DNA from: Pegea sp. RAD2-039
Lineage: Eukaryota; Chordata; Thaliacea; Salpida; Salpidae
DNA: 64,000 nt
Assembly: GCA_034620365.1 (NCBI GenBank)
Contig: JAQGEQ010000124.1
Coordinates: 372,001-436,000, forward strand
Direction: 5' to 3'
How positions within the stretch are numbered: position 1 is the first letter of the stretch; the number at the start of each line of letters is the position of its first letter. Below, piece by piece: positions 31,373 to 51,470 of the stretch. Under the pieces are notes generated by a model. The model was not told the DNA's origin. It saw nothing but the letters and a program-made list of their open reading frames with translations, and did no database searches. Made by a program: the position numbers and the translations under genes.

Positions 31373-32375
31373 GCAAGTTCTAGCCTTATATGTTTGAGCT
31401 AGTTAGTAACTATAACAATTTGCAAACTAATCATAGGCTACACCTGCTTTTCCTTTTGACACTTCTAATCTACCAACTGTAAACCCTTATAGACCTTTTC
31501 CATAAATTACAAATCTTTGACAAGATTTTGATTTATCAGATAAATGTTAGTTTCTTGTGCTCAGTTGTGCAATGTAATTCATTTAGAATATATTTTTTAC
31601 ACTTAACGTTCTTTTGAATATTTCACTTCACTTAATTTGAAATAGTATTTGAAAACATTTTTTTTATTTAGGAATATTCTGATAGTTTCTTTTTCTACCA
31701 CACAGGAAACTTTTCAATAAAAGCCACACAATAAAACTTACTGAATACTGAATACTCAATAAAAACTGTTTATGAATACAATCTTTTGCTAAATTATTTT
31801 AACGGTATTTTTGATAAAAAAGATATAACTCTGAGTACTTTTTTATTACTGATACAGACAGTTTATTGATACAACTTTTGTAAACAAAGTTTAGTAATGG
31901 AAATTGCTTTTACTTTACATGTACTATCTGTTTGTTAACTGCACCGCAAAACTAACAGTAAATAGATCAGTAGCCAGGAAGATTCTGCAAATACAAGTTT
32001 GTTTTAAAATTGTTTGCCTGACTTGACAAAAAAGTCTATGTAAATTATGAATATATAAGTGAAAATATATGAGATGAATTGTAGTAAAATAGGTTTCGTT
32101 AGCTCAAGGTTTGAAAGATTGTTTTAAAATGTTCTTATATTTCCAGCAAGGAAAGATAACCTGAAAGTTCTTAATATGCAAAGGTTATTGTACAGATTTT
32201 TTCTTTCAAAGAATTAGTTTAGTTTGATTGGTTGTTAACATATAGATCTATCTTATAGTATTAAACATCAAGCATGGTATCTTAAATTAAGCAAGTTCTA
32301 GCCTTATATGTTTGAGCTAGTTAGTGACTATAACAATTTGCAAACTAATCATAGGCTACACCTGCTTTTCCTTTT
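31373..32375. repeat. 85-bp direct repeat pair, 918 bp apart
   Basis: GCAAGTTCTAGCCTTATATG and the following 65 bases occur at 31373-31457 and 32291-32375 with one difference that I can see (AGTAACTA against AGTGACTA). The 833 bp between show no coding potential. Near identity implies a young duplication or the terminal repeats of a small element. Confidence 0.92.
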
Positions 32376-32383
32376 CCAAAGCG

Positions 32384-32544
32384 CTACGGTTAGGATTAAC
32401 GTTACTGATGGCCATAATGAGATAATGTGTGATCTTTTTGATTGGCCCAATTATTTTGTCGGAGAAAATGTGATGTATTGGAAATGTAAAACAGTAAAGT
32501 ATTTTACTGCTGGTGTAAATGTATGGAATGCAATTTTGGTATGA
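32384..32544 (+). CDS. Unrecognised short open frame, possible exon
   Basis: The frame reads VRINVTDGHNEIMCDLFDW, PNYFVGENVMYWKCK, then TVKYFTAGVNVWNA and a stop. Its amino-acid mix (Trp x4, Cys x2) is unlike the surrounding AT-rich noise. It begins just after the second 85-bp repeat. It could be an exon of an unknown gene or a fragment of a mobile-element protein. No start or splice site is convincing. Confidence 0.25.
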
Positions 32545-32828
32545 CGACCGACATTCGGTCATAGGCCTATTGGTATATAGTGGGTAGCGTTAATATATTT
32601 ATTGTTTGTAAACAAGCCATATATAAAGAGTCATTTTTATTCCAGAAGGTAAATAAAATAACCGATATGTCGATTCAAGCTAGATTATATCACTTATCTT
32701 AGAAAGAAAAAAAAATGTTAAAACTGAGATCAGACAGAATACTAAAAAAAACAATGTTCATCGTTTTTTATCTTACTTTTCACGTTTTTAGGAACTTTAA
32801 ATGATTTATGTCATACAGAAAAAAGTAA

Positions 32829-34738
32829 ATGAAAATGAAAAATAGTTTTAAAATTCAAAAATATTGTATAATTATATATCTATTATGCTTACTTTTTACT
32901 ATGTCTACTTGGTATTTGACAAGACACCAAAAATATTTTGGAAAAATAAGTAACTTGAAAAACTTTTCAAGAGTTAAAAAATCAAATTTCACAGTTAGTT
33001 TATTTTCTGTCAAAGTTGTTCAACACAAATCATTTTTAAACTTTTATTTTAGAAAAAAATCATACTATATTGGGATCCAGCAGTTGGTAATAAAGACTCA
33101 ATTCCTACAAAGGTTGAAGATAAATGCGGAAGCTGTCTTATATCAACTGATCGCTCATTAGTAAGCAGAATAGAAATTTAAAATTTTATTTTTTTAAAGT
33201 TGTATTTTTCAGATCACAAGTTATAAAACATCAGCCGTTGTTTTCCATTTTCACGAACTTCGTAAATATAAGATGCCAAAAATACGGTAACTGATATTCA
33301 AAGTGAATACTTATGCTATGAAATGACTTTCAGCAGAATATCTTTATTTGCTCTTAGACCTTTTTTTCAGAAGCCCATCTTTAAAAAATAGAAAGAAACC
33401 CTAAAAGTTTTTCTATTCCATATCACTGTGTCTCGCTCTTACATTTCCTCCGCATTTTACTCTGTTTTGATTTGTTTTTTTTAACATCATCACTCAGAGC
33501 AAATCCAGCATGGCTGTTCTCAGCCGAAGCAGACCTTTATTATTATAAAATTTAAACAGAAATAGTTTTTCACGACATCTGTATCATTGATTAATTCCAT
33601 TATTCTCAAAAATTATCATTCAGCAACAACAAAAAGTAAACAGAACATTTGTTGCAGTAAAAGTATTCTTATTATTTAAAAACAAAAGAACAAAAACTAG
33701 CAACCTCATTTTCTTGTAAAATAGTAACCCTTTAGTGTAATTTATCTTATTCTTAACAAGAAATATGTTTTTCTTTATAGGAATTTGAAGCAATTTTATG
33801 TTTTTTACTCATTGGAATCACCACCAGCTGTTACGTTAAGAAAAATGGATTTAAAAGAATATAACAACATCTTCAATCTCACTATGACTTACAGGTTAAT
33901 ATTTTCAATTTAAAGTGTTTTTCTTTTCAAAAAAAGCATCGATACTAGTCAACTTAAGAAATATATATATAAATTTCAATAAATCTTTAAAAATACTTTT
34001 CTTAGAAGAGATTCTGATGTGTATTGGCCTTATGGAAAGATGTCAGATGTATTGAAAGAACTTCAAATAAAATACAAGAATACAAATGATGTTGGAATTG
34101 ATGAATTGATGAAATCTAAGACAGAATTTGCTTTATGGATTGTTTCAAACTGTGGCGCCACTAAAGGGGCAAGAATTCGCTTAAAAATGACAGAAGAATT
34201 AATTGCATCAGGTCTGGGAGGTAAGCTTGATCGAAGAGGAGGATGTTTTTCTGGTCCTTCAATATCCCGACAAGCACAAAAGGATCTTATTAAAAAATAT
34301 AAGTTCTATCTGGCTTTTGAAAATGGTTATCATTGTCGAGATTATATAACTGAAAAGCTCTTTATAAATGGATTTCTATCTAACACCTTACCTGTTGTTT
34401 GGGGGGCTAAGAAATCTGATTATGAAGCAGTTATTCCTCCTAAAAGTTGTATATTTGTGGATGATTTTAAAACAATTAAAGATTTAGCCGATTATTTACT
34501 TTATTTGGATAAAAATGATGCAGCTTATCGTGAATATTTCCAATGGAGGAAAATGGAAGTGAGTGAAATGCCAGGATTTGGACAAGTCACTGAGCTTTGT
34601 AAATTATGTCAAATTATCAATGAAATCGATTCATCAGAGAAAAATTTAAATCACATAACGGGAACAAGTAATAAGACTTACAGTATAAGCAGCTTAAGTG
34701 ATTGGTTTTTTAAATCAGAAAATAGAGAGTGTAATTGA
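32829..34738 (+). CDS. Alpha-1,3-fucosyltransferase (GT10), 5 exons
   Basis: This Golgi type II enzyme transfers fucose from GDP-fucose in alpha-1,3 linkage to GlcNAc-type acceptors. Exons 32829-32993, 33053-33160, 33213-33286, 33781-33894 and 34006-34738 join in phase to 397 aa. The N-terminus is a short basic cytosolic piece, then a signal anchor (about residues 13-30, YCIIIYLLCLLFTMSTWYL) and a stem. Catalytic landmarks follow: VFYSLESPPAV, FNLTMTYRRDSDVYWPYG across the exon 4/5 junction, WIVSNCGATKGARI, and FYLAFENGYHCRDYITEKLF with the GDP-fucose-binding acidic and Lys residues. PVVWGA and SCIFVDDF complete the domain. Length is typical. The product's glycan acceptor cannot be told. An AATAAA is present at about 34992. 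Upstream lies the 85-bp repeat, and no TGACGTCA site is near this gene. Confidence 0.94.
33365..33540 (+). repeat. Degenerate LINE 3' fragment in a fucosyltransferase intron
   Basis: It lies in intron 33287-33780. It ends AGCATGGCTGTTCTCAGCCG then AAGCAGACC and an ATT tail, matching 3775-3905, and its body matches the inverted copy at 5500-5660 (TTTTTCTATTCCAT, CACTGTGT, TTAACATC, TCACTCAGA in order). Confidence 0.65.
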
Positions 34739-36488
34739 TACACGAATGATTCTTATTTTGATAAAAAAAAATAATTAGTTAAATTTATGGATATCCTAAA
34801 AAATAAGTTTAGTTTTTACGAATTGTAGTATTTTAGTTTGTTGTTTCTGTCATTTTTTTATGTTCCTAATCAGTATCGATAAGAAGATTTACTTTACACC
34901 AGAAATTGAAGTTTTTTTAATTTAAAGCAATTAGAAAAATATATTATAAGCTTTAATTTAAGATTACTCTGTTGGTTTGAAAACTTCAACAAATAAAAAA
35001 GTTATAGCTTTAACTTTATTGCTGGAATATACTTTGTGATGTTTTATCCCAATAATAAAAATTATTAAAGTCGTTTAAAATTCATGATCTTCTTAAAGAT
35101 ATATAAATTAATCATTTATAGAATTAAATTTTAATGTTTTATACAATATATCGAAATACTTTTAAAAAATTATTAATTGTAATCTTTAAAAATTTTTCGC
35201 TTTAATTTTAAATTTTAATCTAGTGAAAAAAAAAATTGAAAAAACTTTTATGCTAATTACAATTAATTAATTAAGAAAACTGAAGAAAAATATTTTAAGT
35301 TTCAATTTGAAAGTATTAAAAATTTATTTTTGTTATTTTCAAATAAAATTTTTACATAAATAAAATTTAAGTGAATTTTTGTTGTTATATATTCTTATAA
35401 AAGTTAGAATTAAATAATAAATTGTTTGAAAAGCATTTCAAATAAATTCATTTAAAAAAATTGTATTTTTAATCATGTTTAGTAAGCCTTATAAATAATT
35501 TAAATATAAATTAAAGAAATTAGTTTGATTGGACTTTTAAGAAATGTTAGTGTGACCTTATTTTAGATTTAAACTTGATATTTCCAATAAAAAACCTTTT
35601 AAAACTATAAAAAGTGTCTTTTAGTTGAAAAAGTTTTATGAAATTTCATTAATTTATTTTATAAATTGATTATGAATATTGAAATGTTGTCAATATTTTG
35701 AATTAAATAATTAAGAAATTTGTGACTTTTTTTTGTCACCAACTTTCATTTTTAAACATTTTTAATAAGAAATCTATTTCTTGAATAAAAATCTCAAATA
35801 ACTAAATTGAAAGTTGATAAGATTTAAAAAACTTTTATTTCAACTTTAGTAAGTTGATTAGTAACATTTCATTAATGATAGAATTTCAATGGTTCAGTCA
35901 ACATCTCTTTGTCGAGATTTTCATCAGATGTTATCTAGATAGATTTATATTTTATAATTACTTTCTTATTTGAAATTTGATAGAAATTATTTGATGCTTT
36001 TGCAGAATTATTATTTGTAAAAATAAATGTTAAATTTTGAATAAAAACAATTTTATTTGGACTTTTAAAATATTAGAATAATTATTAGATATCAATAAAG
36101 CTACAGGTAAGACTTTTTTTTAAAATCCTCAAAAACCTTATCATCAAACAACATCTATTACTAAATCATTAAAAAAGTCTTTTCAAAATTGTAATCTTTT
36201 ACTTCAAGACTTTTTTTTTACAGAAGTTTATTACACAATCACGAATAAGTTTTTTATATTTGAATAAATATATCAAAAAAAGAAGAAACAATTTTATGAC
36301 TTCTACAAAATCACCAAGCAAAGCAATTGAAAAGATGAAGAAAAAAAAAACAGAAAAATTATCAAGTTCTGGAAATTGATTGCAAAAATTTGAACATCGA
36401 TGACGTCACTATACAACATCAATGACGTCACTCCAATCTGAAAAAAGCCAAAAAAGTCAATTTGAATTTTACGAAATATGCAAATAAG
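34739..36488. other. Intergenic region between convergent fucosyltransferase and NSF
   Basis: Very AT-rich with many small AT runs. Two TGACGTCA sites lie near the NSF end (36400 and 36424). No gene or RNA is supported. The open frame at 36462-36647 is a shadow of the last NSF exon. Confidence 0.5.
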
Positions 36489-44117
<7,629 letters not shown>

Positions 44118-46178
44118 TTTCTACAAAAGCTCCCTAAAAATTAGAAAAATTTGATTATAAAATGATTAAACATAAAAAATTAATATTAAAATTCAGTTAG
44201 TTGATATTTCAATACTACTGTTTATCATATTAAGTTAAGTGTTTTAATAATTTGTTATTTATAATTTGTTAATTAATAAACTAAAAGTATAGTTTAACTA
44301 TCATACCTAAAATAAATAAATAAATAAAAGTTTTAACAAAATAACCAATAATCACAACAAAATTTTACTGAGTTCTTATATAAAAGCTTAAAAATATAAA
44401 TATAAATTTCATTAAAAATAAATTATAGAATAAAATTTCTGAAAATAATTTTTTGGAAATAAATTTGTTTCAAATAAATATATTTTATAAACTTTTAAAC
44501 AGCAATTTCTCATTTAATAAGTAATAAAAACAAATATAAATAAATACAAAGCAAGTTTAAAAACAAAAAAGTTTATAAACAAAACAAAAAGAATTCATTA
44601 TTCATTTACATAAATTGCTTAGATTAAAATTTAAAAAAATATATTATTAAATTTAATAACTGATAAAGTAAAAACTAATACAAAAAGTTTTTAAATTGTT
44701 CCATAATGAAGTATAATTTATAAGTTTTTTCTTTCTGTAAGTATTTTTTAGTAATGTTATATTTTTTTCTGATGATGTATCACAAAATTTGTTTCATTTT
44801 CGTTTAAATTGGCTTTTTAATTATCTGGCCGAACTAGTATAGATATGTTAAAAAGAATCTTACTAATTACACTTAATCTTAATAGAAACGGCAAATTTTA
44901 TTTCAAAAGATCAACCAGCTAATTAAAAGCTTTTACTTTTAGTATCTATATCAGTGCTAATTTTTAGGAAACACTCACACCATATCAGCATTATCAGGTT
45001 ATCTTTAAATTAAAATAATTAAATTGGATAGTAAATTATATGAAAATTTAAATTGTTTGCAAAGCTTGTAATTCTAGCACTTATACATAGTATTTATAAA
45101 TTATTACATATCGTACGTAGATGAAACTTTTTTCTGACCTCTCTCTTGATATCAAATCAATAATTTTATTATTAAATTATTATATATAATTTTGTTAAAA
45201 TTATAATAATTTAATTAATTAATAATGTATCCATAGCCTATGCAACGTGACCCAGCCAACCCTACTATTATAACATGTTTTCCAAATTTCACCTTTCTTG
45301 ATTTGTAGAGTTCGTTTATGGTGAAAAACTTCTTATTTCAATTCACCTATTTTTGTAAATGTGCAAGCTTAAGTTACCTGGTATGTAAAGTCAAGCTGCT
45401 TATTTAACTTTTGAAGAGCAAATAAATCATCATAATTAATTAATTACTAGTTACTAATGCTAAAAATAGTTACTCTAATTGACTATAATAATAATAATCA
45501 AAAGCTTGAATAAAATAGCTGATCAAGAAATAAGCCCTACAACTTAATCATATGCATCAAAGTTTAATAATATTTTATTTAAAAACATATTGATTTTTCG
45601 TTAAATACTATCTTTGTTTAATTTGTCTACATGTTTTTAAACTTGTCTTGTAACTTGAAATATATTTTATCAGCTCAAATGTAAAGTGTACAAAACTATA
45701 ATTATTAAAATAATTTTCATAACTGATCATTTTTACGAAGCTTATAATCATAAATTTCAGTTACAACCATTTAATATTTTTAATTCAAAAATTAAACTTG
45801 AGTTTGCATCATGACATTGTTAATAAGTTTTTATTACAAAAGTTTACTATGTAATTTCACATTCAAATTTTCAAATAGATTACAACTGCTACTAGATATT
45901 TTTGTTTATTAAATCTTTGATTTTAATAAGCTCTTCGGCATAAATCTTCTGCTTTGTGGCTGAGAATTTTTTTATAACTCTCAATTAATTAATGACAATT
46001 ATTCTTAAACAGTTTTTCGAGCTTTTGTGTTCATAGAAAATAACAGAGTTTAAAATAAAAATATTCTAATTTTGTATTAGATGGTATAATGTTATTTTCG
46101 TTAATATTAGGTTAGGGTTTTCTTTAATAATTTAATGCAATTTTAAACAAACAAAACATATCAAAATTTACAAAAAAG
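44118..46178. other. AT-rich intergenic region upstream of NSF
   Basis: No gene, array or TGACGTCA site is seen. It must include the NSF promoter, but I recognise no element. A GC-richer patch at 45230-45300 (GTGACCCAGCCAACCC) is unexplained. Confidence 0.45.
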
Positions 46179-46195
46179 TGCCTCGACCCGGGATT

Positions 46196-46234
<39 letters not shown>

Positions 46235-46251
46235 GACTGAGCTATCAAGGC
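46179..46251 (-). tRNA. tRNA-Phe (anticodon GAA)
   Basis: On the minus strand a full cloverleaf forms: acceptor GCCTTGA/TCGAGGC, A box TAGCTCAGTCGGGAGAGC, anticodon loop CTGAAGA with GAA, variable AGGTC, T-arm CCTGGTTCAATCCCGGG and discriminator A. A T6 run follows directly (46173-46178, plus-strand A6), acting as the polymerase III terminator. No intron. Confidence 0.97.
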
Positions 46252-47201
46252 TTACGATCGCAAATTTAAGTTAAAATATTTATTGCTAAATATTACTTTC
46301 AGAAAAGTTTACAAAAATAAAAAAAAGAATTTAAAGAAAGATTTATTTTTCAGCTGTTTATCTGTATAAAAGTTTTAAGTTCAAATATATATTTTTTTAT
46401 TAAAAATTAATTGAAAATAAAATCTTATATTTTGGTATTTAATTTTCAAGTGAGTTTTTTTCTAACTTACCAATTTTTTATTTACATTCAAATATTTGTA
46501 AAGATTTTGTTTCAATTGTTTAAGTTGATCAACATTTTATTTAGTTAATCAGTTTATCTCTCACCAAATAATAACAATATGTTAAATGAATCTTATGTAT
46601 GTTGCAATTTTTTTCTTATTAATTTGCTGGTTGCATTTTGGGAAATTGTAATAGATAAGTTTTTATGATATTTTAAAATCAAATTATTTAGTTCAATGAT
46701 TAATTGTTTTAATAGTAAATTTATTATGAGATCTTTCTGCTTATTTCTACTTGTTAGATATTTTTGTTCAGCTTTCAAATTGTTGTTTGAAAGAATTTTG
46801 AATCTCAAATTTGCTGGATGCTAAAATTGATTTCTTTTTTCAGTAATTAAATTCGTTGAAGAAAACCTCTAACTTTTTTCAAATACACTCAAATCTTATA
46901 TACAAATTGTTAGAGAACAGCCATGCTGTAATCCAGGGCAGAAGTTATGGAGATCCAGTTGGTGTCCATACACATGAGTCAACTGTCCACACCAACAAGA
47001 TTACGTAGAGGAATAGAATTCCACTTAAATTTCAATTATTATCTATTCTTTTTATTTACATAATTTTTCTTACATTAAAGGTTTGAAATTTGCCAAAATT
47101 TGTTTATTTCAGTTTCAGAAAAATTTTAAATTTTAAAATTTTTCTTTAAAATATTTATTTAATTCCAAAATAAACAAAACTTTAATTTTCAATAAAAATT
47201 T
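46252..47201. other. Spacer between tRNA-Phe and CLUAP1
   Basis: AT-rich DNA without a supported gene. The only notable content is the retroelement fragment at 46905-47030. Confidence 0.4.
46905..47030 (-). repeat. Degenerate retroelement 3' fragment, inverted
   Basis: The reverse complement contains CTTGTTGGTGTGGACAGTTG and ends CAGCATGGCTGTTCTC, in the order seen in the copies at 2.4-2.6 and 56.8-57.0 kb. Frames are broken. Confidence 0.5.
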
Positions 47202-50200
47202 CTAAAAATCGTCGTCATCGTCATCATCCAGCAAATCTGCATCTTCATCATCAAGATCTTCCCGATGTCGTCTCTGTGACGTCATCAAATCCAGATCATC
47301 ATCGTCATCACTGATGACGTCATCTTCATCATCATCATCATCATCAGAAGTATCACCTAAGTCATCAGAATCGTCCAAATACATCCCGCGATTGTTACCT
47401 AGCAACAACAAACACGTCATCACCATCTCATGACGTCACTTATTATGACGTCATCACCTCGTTTATGTGTCGGGTTGTCAGGGCGCAGAAATCCAGTTGG
47501 TGAGTCTGCATCTGAATCAAACTCTTCACCAAAATCTAAACAAAGTTTCAATCAGGGGAATTTCCCGATGATGACGTAATCATACTTCGATTAGTGACGT
47601 CAGCAAACGGTCCACTAAGAATCTCTCCTTGCTCTTCTGCTCGTAATCGATCCTGGATCTTTCTTCGAACATCTTCATTCTCATTCATCTTTAGTAACTC
47701 GTTTCTAAATGATGACGTCAGTATGATGACGTCATGAGATCGCGTGACCCGTTTACTTTTTATGGTTTTCCATTTGGTGCTCGAGAAAGGTCATGTTTCG
47801 AAATTTGATGACGTAATCATCGTATTGTTGTTTGAGGACTTGTTCGAGACGTTCGAATTCATCCATGAAGGCTGGACGAACGTTTTGAAGAGTCGCCATT
47901 CGCTTCGACGCGCGTTCAAGTTCAGACTGAATTCATATTTAGTGGGTTGGATGAGTTTAGAGGATTTTGAAACATTTAAATGTGTAAAAAAGCAAAAAGA
48001 ATCTAAAGTTATTCATCTTCTAAACTATTTTTGTCATTGTATTAAATAATTATATTTCTTTTTCGATTAATTCTGATTTAAAAATTGAAGTTATCTAGTT
48101 TGAAATGAAATCTTTAAATTCTTCTTTTTAACTTCATCTTTAAAACTAAAAATTCATAAAACTGAATCTTGCTTTTAACTTAAAAATCTTTAAAAGTCAT
48201 CTTAAATTTTTGAATAAAATTAGAAGAATAATTAAATTAAATTTAAGAACTTTTTCAATTTCGTAAATATTAATTTCATCTGAATATTTTTTATAAATTT
48301 CTTTGAAAATATCTAAAACTCAAATCGTACTTTTCGTTTCTCAATTTTAGCTTCCAAGTTAGCTTCATCAGCAGCTACATTATCCAACTTTGACAAAGTT
48401 TTCTTGATCTCATCTTCAACTTTTCCAATCGTCGATCTTCAAAACACAAGTTGACATCGCCACCTAGTGTCATCTTCACTTACTTTAAGTTCTTCTCAAT
48501 TGTAGTGATCTCTAGAGGACGAGCAAGAGCTTGAAATCGAGCTTCTCGAAGTTGAAGCTCTTGTGAGAGTAATTGATAGAGATTTGCTCCGCGTGACGTC
48601 ACCTCGGATGAGATCTGACGTACAGCTTTCAGATCTTCAGCTTTGGTTGCTAAGTGATGACGTCATCATTAGTAAAGTGGTTTTTAGAACAATTTTTAAG
48701 ATTTTTATCTTCAGTTTCTTTGATTTAATTAAACTTTTTGTACTTTCTACCAGCTTATAAACTGAACCCTTAAAATCATAAGTAGAGATCTTAACTCTTG
48801 ACTATCAAGTCTGAATCTACTGTGGGACCCTTGGAACAAGAATCATATAACTTAACTCTCAGCTACCGAGTCTGAATCTACTGTGGGACCCTTGGAATCA
48901 TATAAATTTTAATGACATTTTAATAGAATTTTTTTCATCTCATCAAAAAACTTTCTATTTAATTTTTTGATTTTTATCACTGGATTAAAAAATGAATTTC
49001 ATTTCAATGAATTTCGAATATTTCTACTTATAACTTGATCTATAATGAAGTTTGTTTGTTATGAAGTAGTCAGCATTATACTTTTCTTTAATTGAATAAA
49101 TCCAAACAAGAATTTCAAAGATGTAGCTTCTTTTGAGTAGCATTTATTCAAAAAGGTGCTTTAAATGGAATGTGCAATCTTTTGATTGAAAAATCTAACT
49201 ATTAATTGTATAGAATAATTAGATCAATCTAATAATTTAAAAAAATTTTTTATTAAAATATTATGTTTCAACCAACCTCAATTTAGAATGAGAAAGTTTA
49301 TATCAAAATTATAAACATTTGAAAAAATACTTGAAAAAATGATTGAAAAACTCACTGTAGTTAATATAACTGGAGTTTGAGTCGCCATCTCCGCCTTCAT
49401 TTCGTTCTTTCATAGCATCACATAATAAAGATGTAAATTTAAGTAATTCTTTAACAGCATAACCATCAGCCATATATAAACGTTTTGTATTTAGTTTAAT
49501 ATGTGTCTTAGTTGCTATTAATTGAGCTGAAGACTTGATAAAAATTATCCGATCTTGTTCTGTATCAATATCAATTGGTATAGATGCATTATGATCATAT
49601 CTAGAAAAAAATTATTTTTTTATTCATTTTGTAAGTATTACTGTTAACACAACATTAAGCACCTTTAATTACCAACTACAAGTTTCTTATGATGTTTATA
49701 AAAGAGTTTTTATAATAAAAGCTAAGTTGATAACAGTTACTACTAAACCTTATTTAAATCTCACAAAAATAATCAACATTTTGTGGAAAACTACTTAGTT
49801 TATTCTAGCAAGTTGAAGCTATTAAAATATTTCTTATATGATGTAGATAATAAATTATACAACTCTTAAAGCAGCCAAAATGCACAATATGACTGCTGAA
49901 GACAATAAACAGATTTTAAGTGTCACAATTTAGCATAACTAATAAGAAAAGAATAGAAACACTGAAGCTATTAATCAAAAATATAAAATAAGTGGAGAAA
50001 ATGAAAAGACTAATGGTGTTTAAATTCGCTTGTTAACAAAACTACTTAAATCATAATTTTCAAACAAAATTTTAAAATGTTGATAGATTTTGATGTAATA
50101 AAAAAAACTTGTTTGGTTAGAGAAACTAAGAACTAAACAAGATTATAAATAGTTATAATTAGCTGTTCATTTATAAACCAAATCCAGAAATAATTATTTT

Positions 50201-50668
50201 ATATTCATGAGTATATTTAAATCTTAAAAATTAATCAATTATTTGCTAACTATACTTAAAAATAACTTGATAAAGCATTTAGATGATTAATATCTAAACT
50301 CTTTTAACTAATTGTAATTAAAAATTAAAAAATCATCATATTTCAAATATAATCATAATACATCAAGCTCTAAGTTATACCTAAAATACTTTGTTAATAG
50401 ATTAAAACTTCAATAAAAACAAAATAAAAGTATATTAGAATAGTTTCTTTTATTAAAACATAAGATAAAATAAATATCAAAGAAATTATAGTTACTATTT
50501 AAAAATCAACAATAATTAATTGGTTATTTCTTACCTTTGTATTAACCATATTAGTATCTCAGCAACTAGTTCAAAATTTGGAGTTTTGAAGTTTTCCATA
50601 GAAATTAATCTTGGATAACCTAAACATCTCAACATTTCCGTAAAATTTCTTAACTCACGATAAGACAT
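47202..50668 (-). CDS. CLUAP1: Clusterin-associated protein 1 / IFT38 (CLUAP1), 8 exons
   Basis: CLUAP1 (IFT38, Qilin, DYF-3) is a subunit of the intraflagellar transport B complex that carries cargo into cilia. Exons: 50535-50668, 49356-49600, 48484-48649, 48331-48436, 47757-47926, 47586-47704, 47458-47535 and 47202-47398; phases agree and give 404 aa (human 413). The N-terminal calponin-homology-like part is nearly canonical ([53 protein letters not shown]). A coiled coil follows ([15 protein letters not shown]-type segment; [15 protein letters not shown]) and the C-terminus is a long Asp/Glu/Ser tract ending DDDDDDDF, as in vertebrates. The acidic tract is encoded partly by TGACGTCA-containing GATGAC repeats. 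The 933-nt first intron is AT-rich and empty. Confidence 0.96.
48770..48905 (-). repeat. ~62-bp duplicated phrase in a CLUAP1 intron
   Basis: TGAATCTACTGTGGGACCCT then TGGAA(CAAG)AATCATATAA occurs twice in tandem (about 48813 and 48876). A diverged single copy (GAATCTAGGTCCCTTGGAAC) lies at 14085-14130 in an ATG16L1 intron, in the same orientation. Confidence 0.7.
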
Positions 50669-51203
50669 TTTTTAGAAAGATAATTTTCTTATAAATTGTT
50701 TAATTTGGTTATTCAAGCTAAAAAGTAAAATAAACAATTTTTATATCATAATTATAAAAATATGATAGAAATTTAAATAGTTTTAAAATAAAATCAATAA
50801 AATTTGTTCAACAAAATTATCAAAATATTTTATAAATAATTTGCATATTTACTTCTTAGTTGTAAATAATAAGTATATTAAATTTTTAATTAAAAATAAC
50901 CAAAATAATTGAAAAAAAAACAATTGTTTAATAACTTAAAATATCATATAATAAGTTAAAAATTATTTATCAAATTAATAAACTGATAAATCTCAATAAA
51001 ACAGAAATTCATTTTCTTAAAAAACTTTACAAAAAAAAAATAAATAAAAGAATTGTTGATTAATAACGATTTAAATGTATATTAAGAAACAAAAACAAGT
51101 CAACATTTTAAATTTACTTAAAATTTCGAGACTTTTTAAATGATGAAAAATAATATGACTCTATAAAACTTAGAAACCAGTCTTTAAGCCAAAAAAATGA
51201 ATT

Positions 51204-51297
51204 GAAAAAGTATAAAAATGAATTTGAAAAAGTATAAAAATGAATTTGAAAAAGTATAAAAATGAATTTGAAAAAGTATAAAAATGAATTTGAAAAC
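51204..51297 (+). repeat. 22-bp tandem repeat, about 4 copies
   Basis: The unit GAAAAAGTATAAAAATGAAT+TT repeats perfectly four times. It generates short FKFIFILFQ-like open frames on the minus strand that I do not regard as coding. Confidence 0.9.
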
Positions 51298-51392
51298 AAA
51301 AATATATGAGTTTAGTTTGGCTTAGTAACTGAAAGTTTTGTTGTTCGTTGGAATTTCGCCACAGGGTGCCGCAATTGAGTGCAGATAATATA

Positions 51393-51470
51393 AAAATCAT
51401 TATTTTATTTATTTATTACAATAAATGCCTGAAGAGAGCACCTCTCGCCAACACACATTTGTACAAATAA
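51393..51470 (-). mobile_element. Orphan 3' end of the 28-31 kb LINE family
   Basis: TTATTTATTTATTACAATAAATG then CCTGAAGAGAGCACCTCTCG and CCAACACACATTTGTACAAATA matches 28064-28142 apart from a short deletion (the GAAGGAGGGT stretch is missing). A severely 5'-truncated insertion is the simple explanation. Confidence 0.85.

Larger units (their letters stand above)
31127..32828. other. Spacer holding an 85-bp direct repeat pair
   Basis: No gene is firmly supported. The two copies of an 85-bp sequence at 31373-31457 and 32291-32375 are described separately. A small frame at 32308-32544 includes a segment with several aromatic and Cys residues (CDLFDWPNYF, YWKCKTVKYF) that looks protein-like, but I do not recognise it. 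Confidence 0.45.

Noticed and set aside
47202-47426. Very acidic 74-codon frame as an independent small protein
   Set aside because: It is the last CLUAP1 exon; acidic C-termini are usual in that family.
51114-51400. Minus-strand frames rich in FKFIFILFQ
   Set aside because: Produced by the 22-bp tandem repeat.
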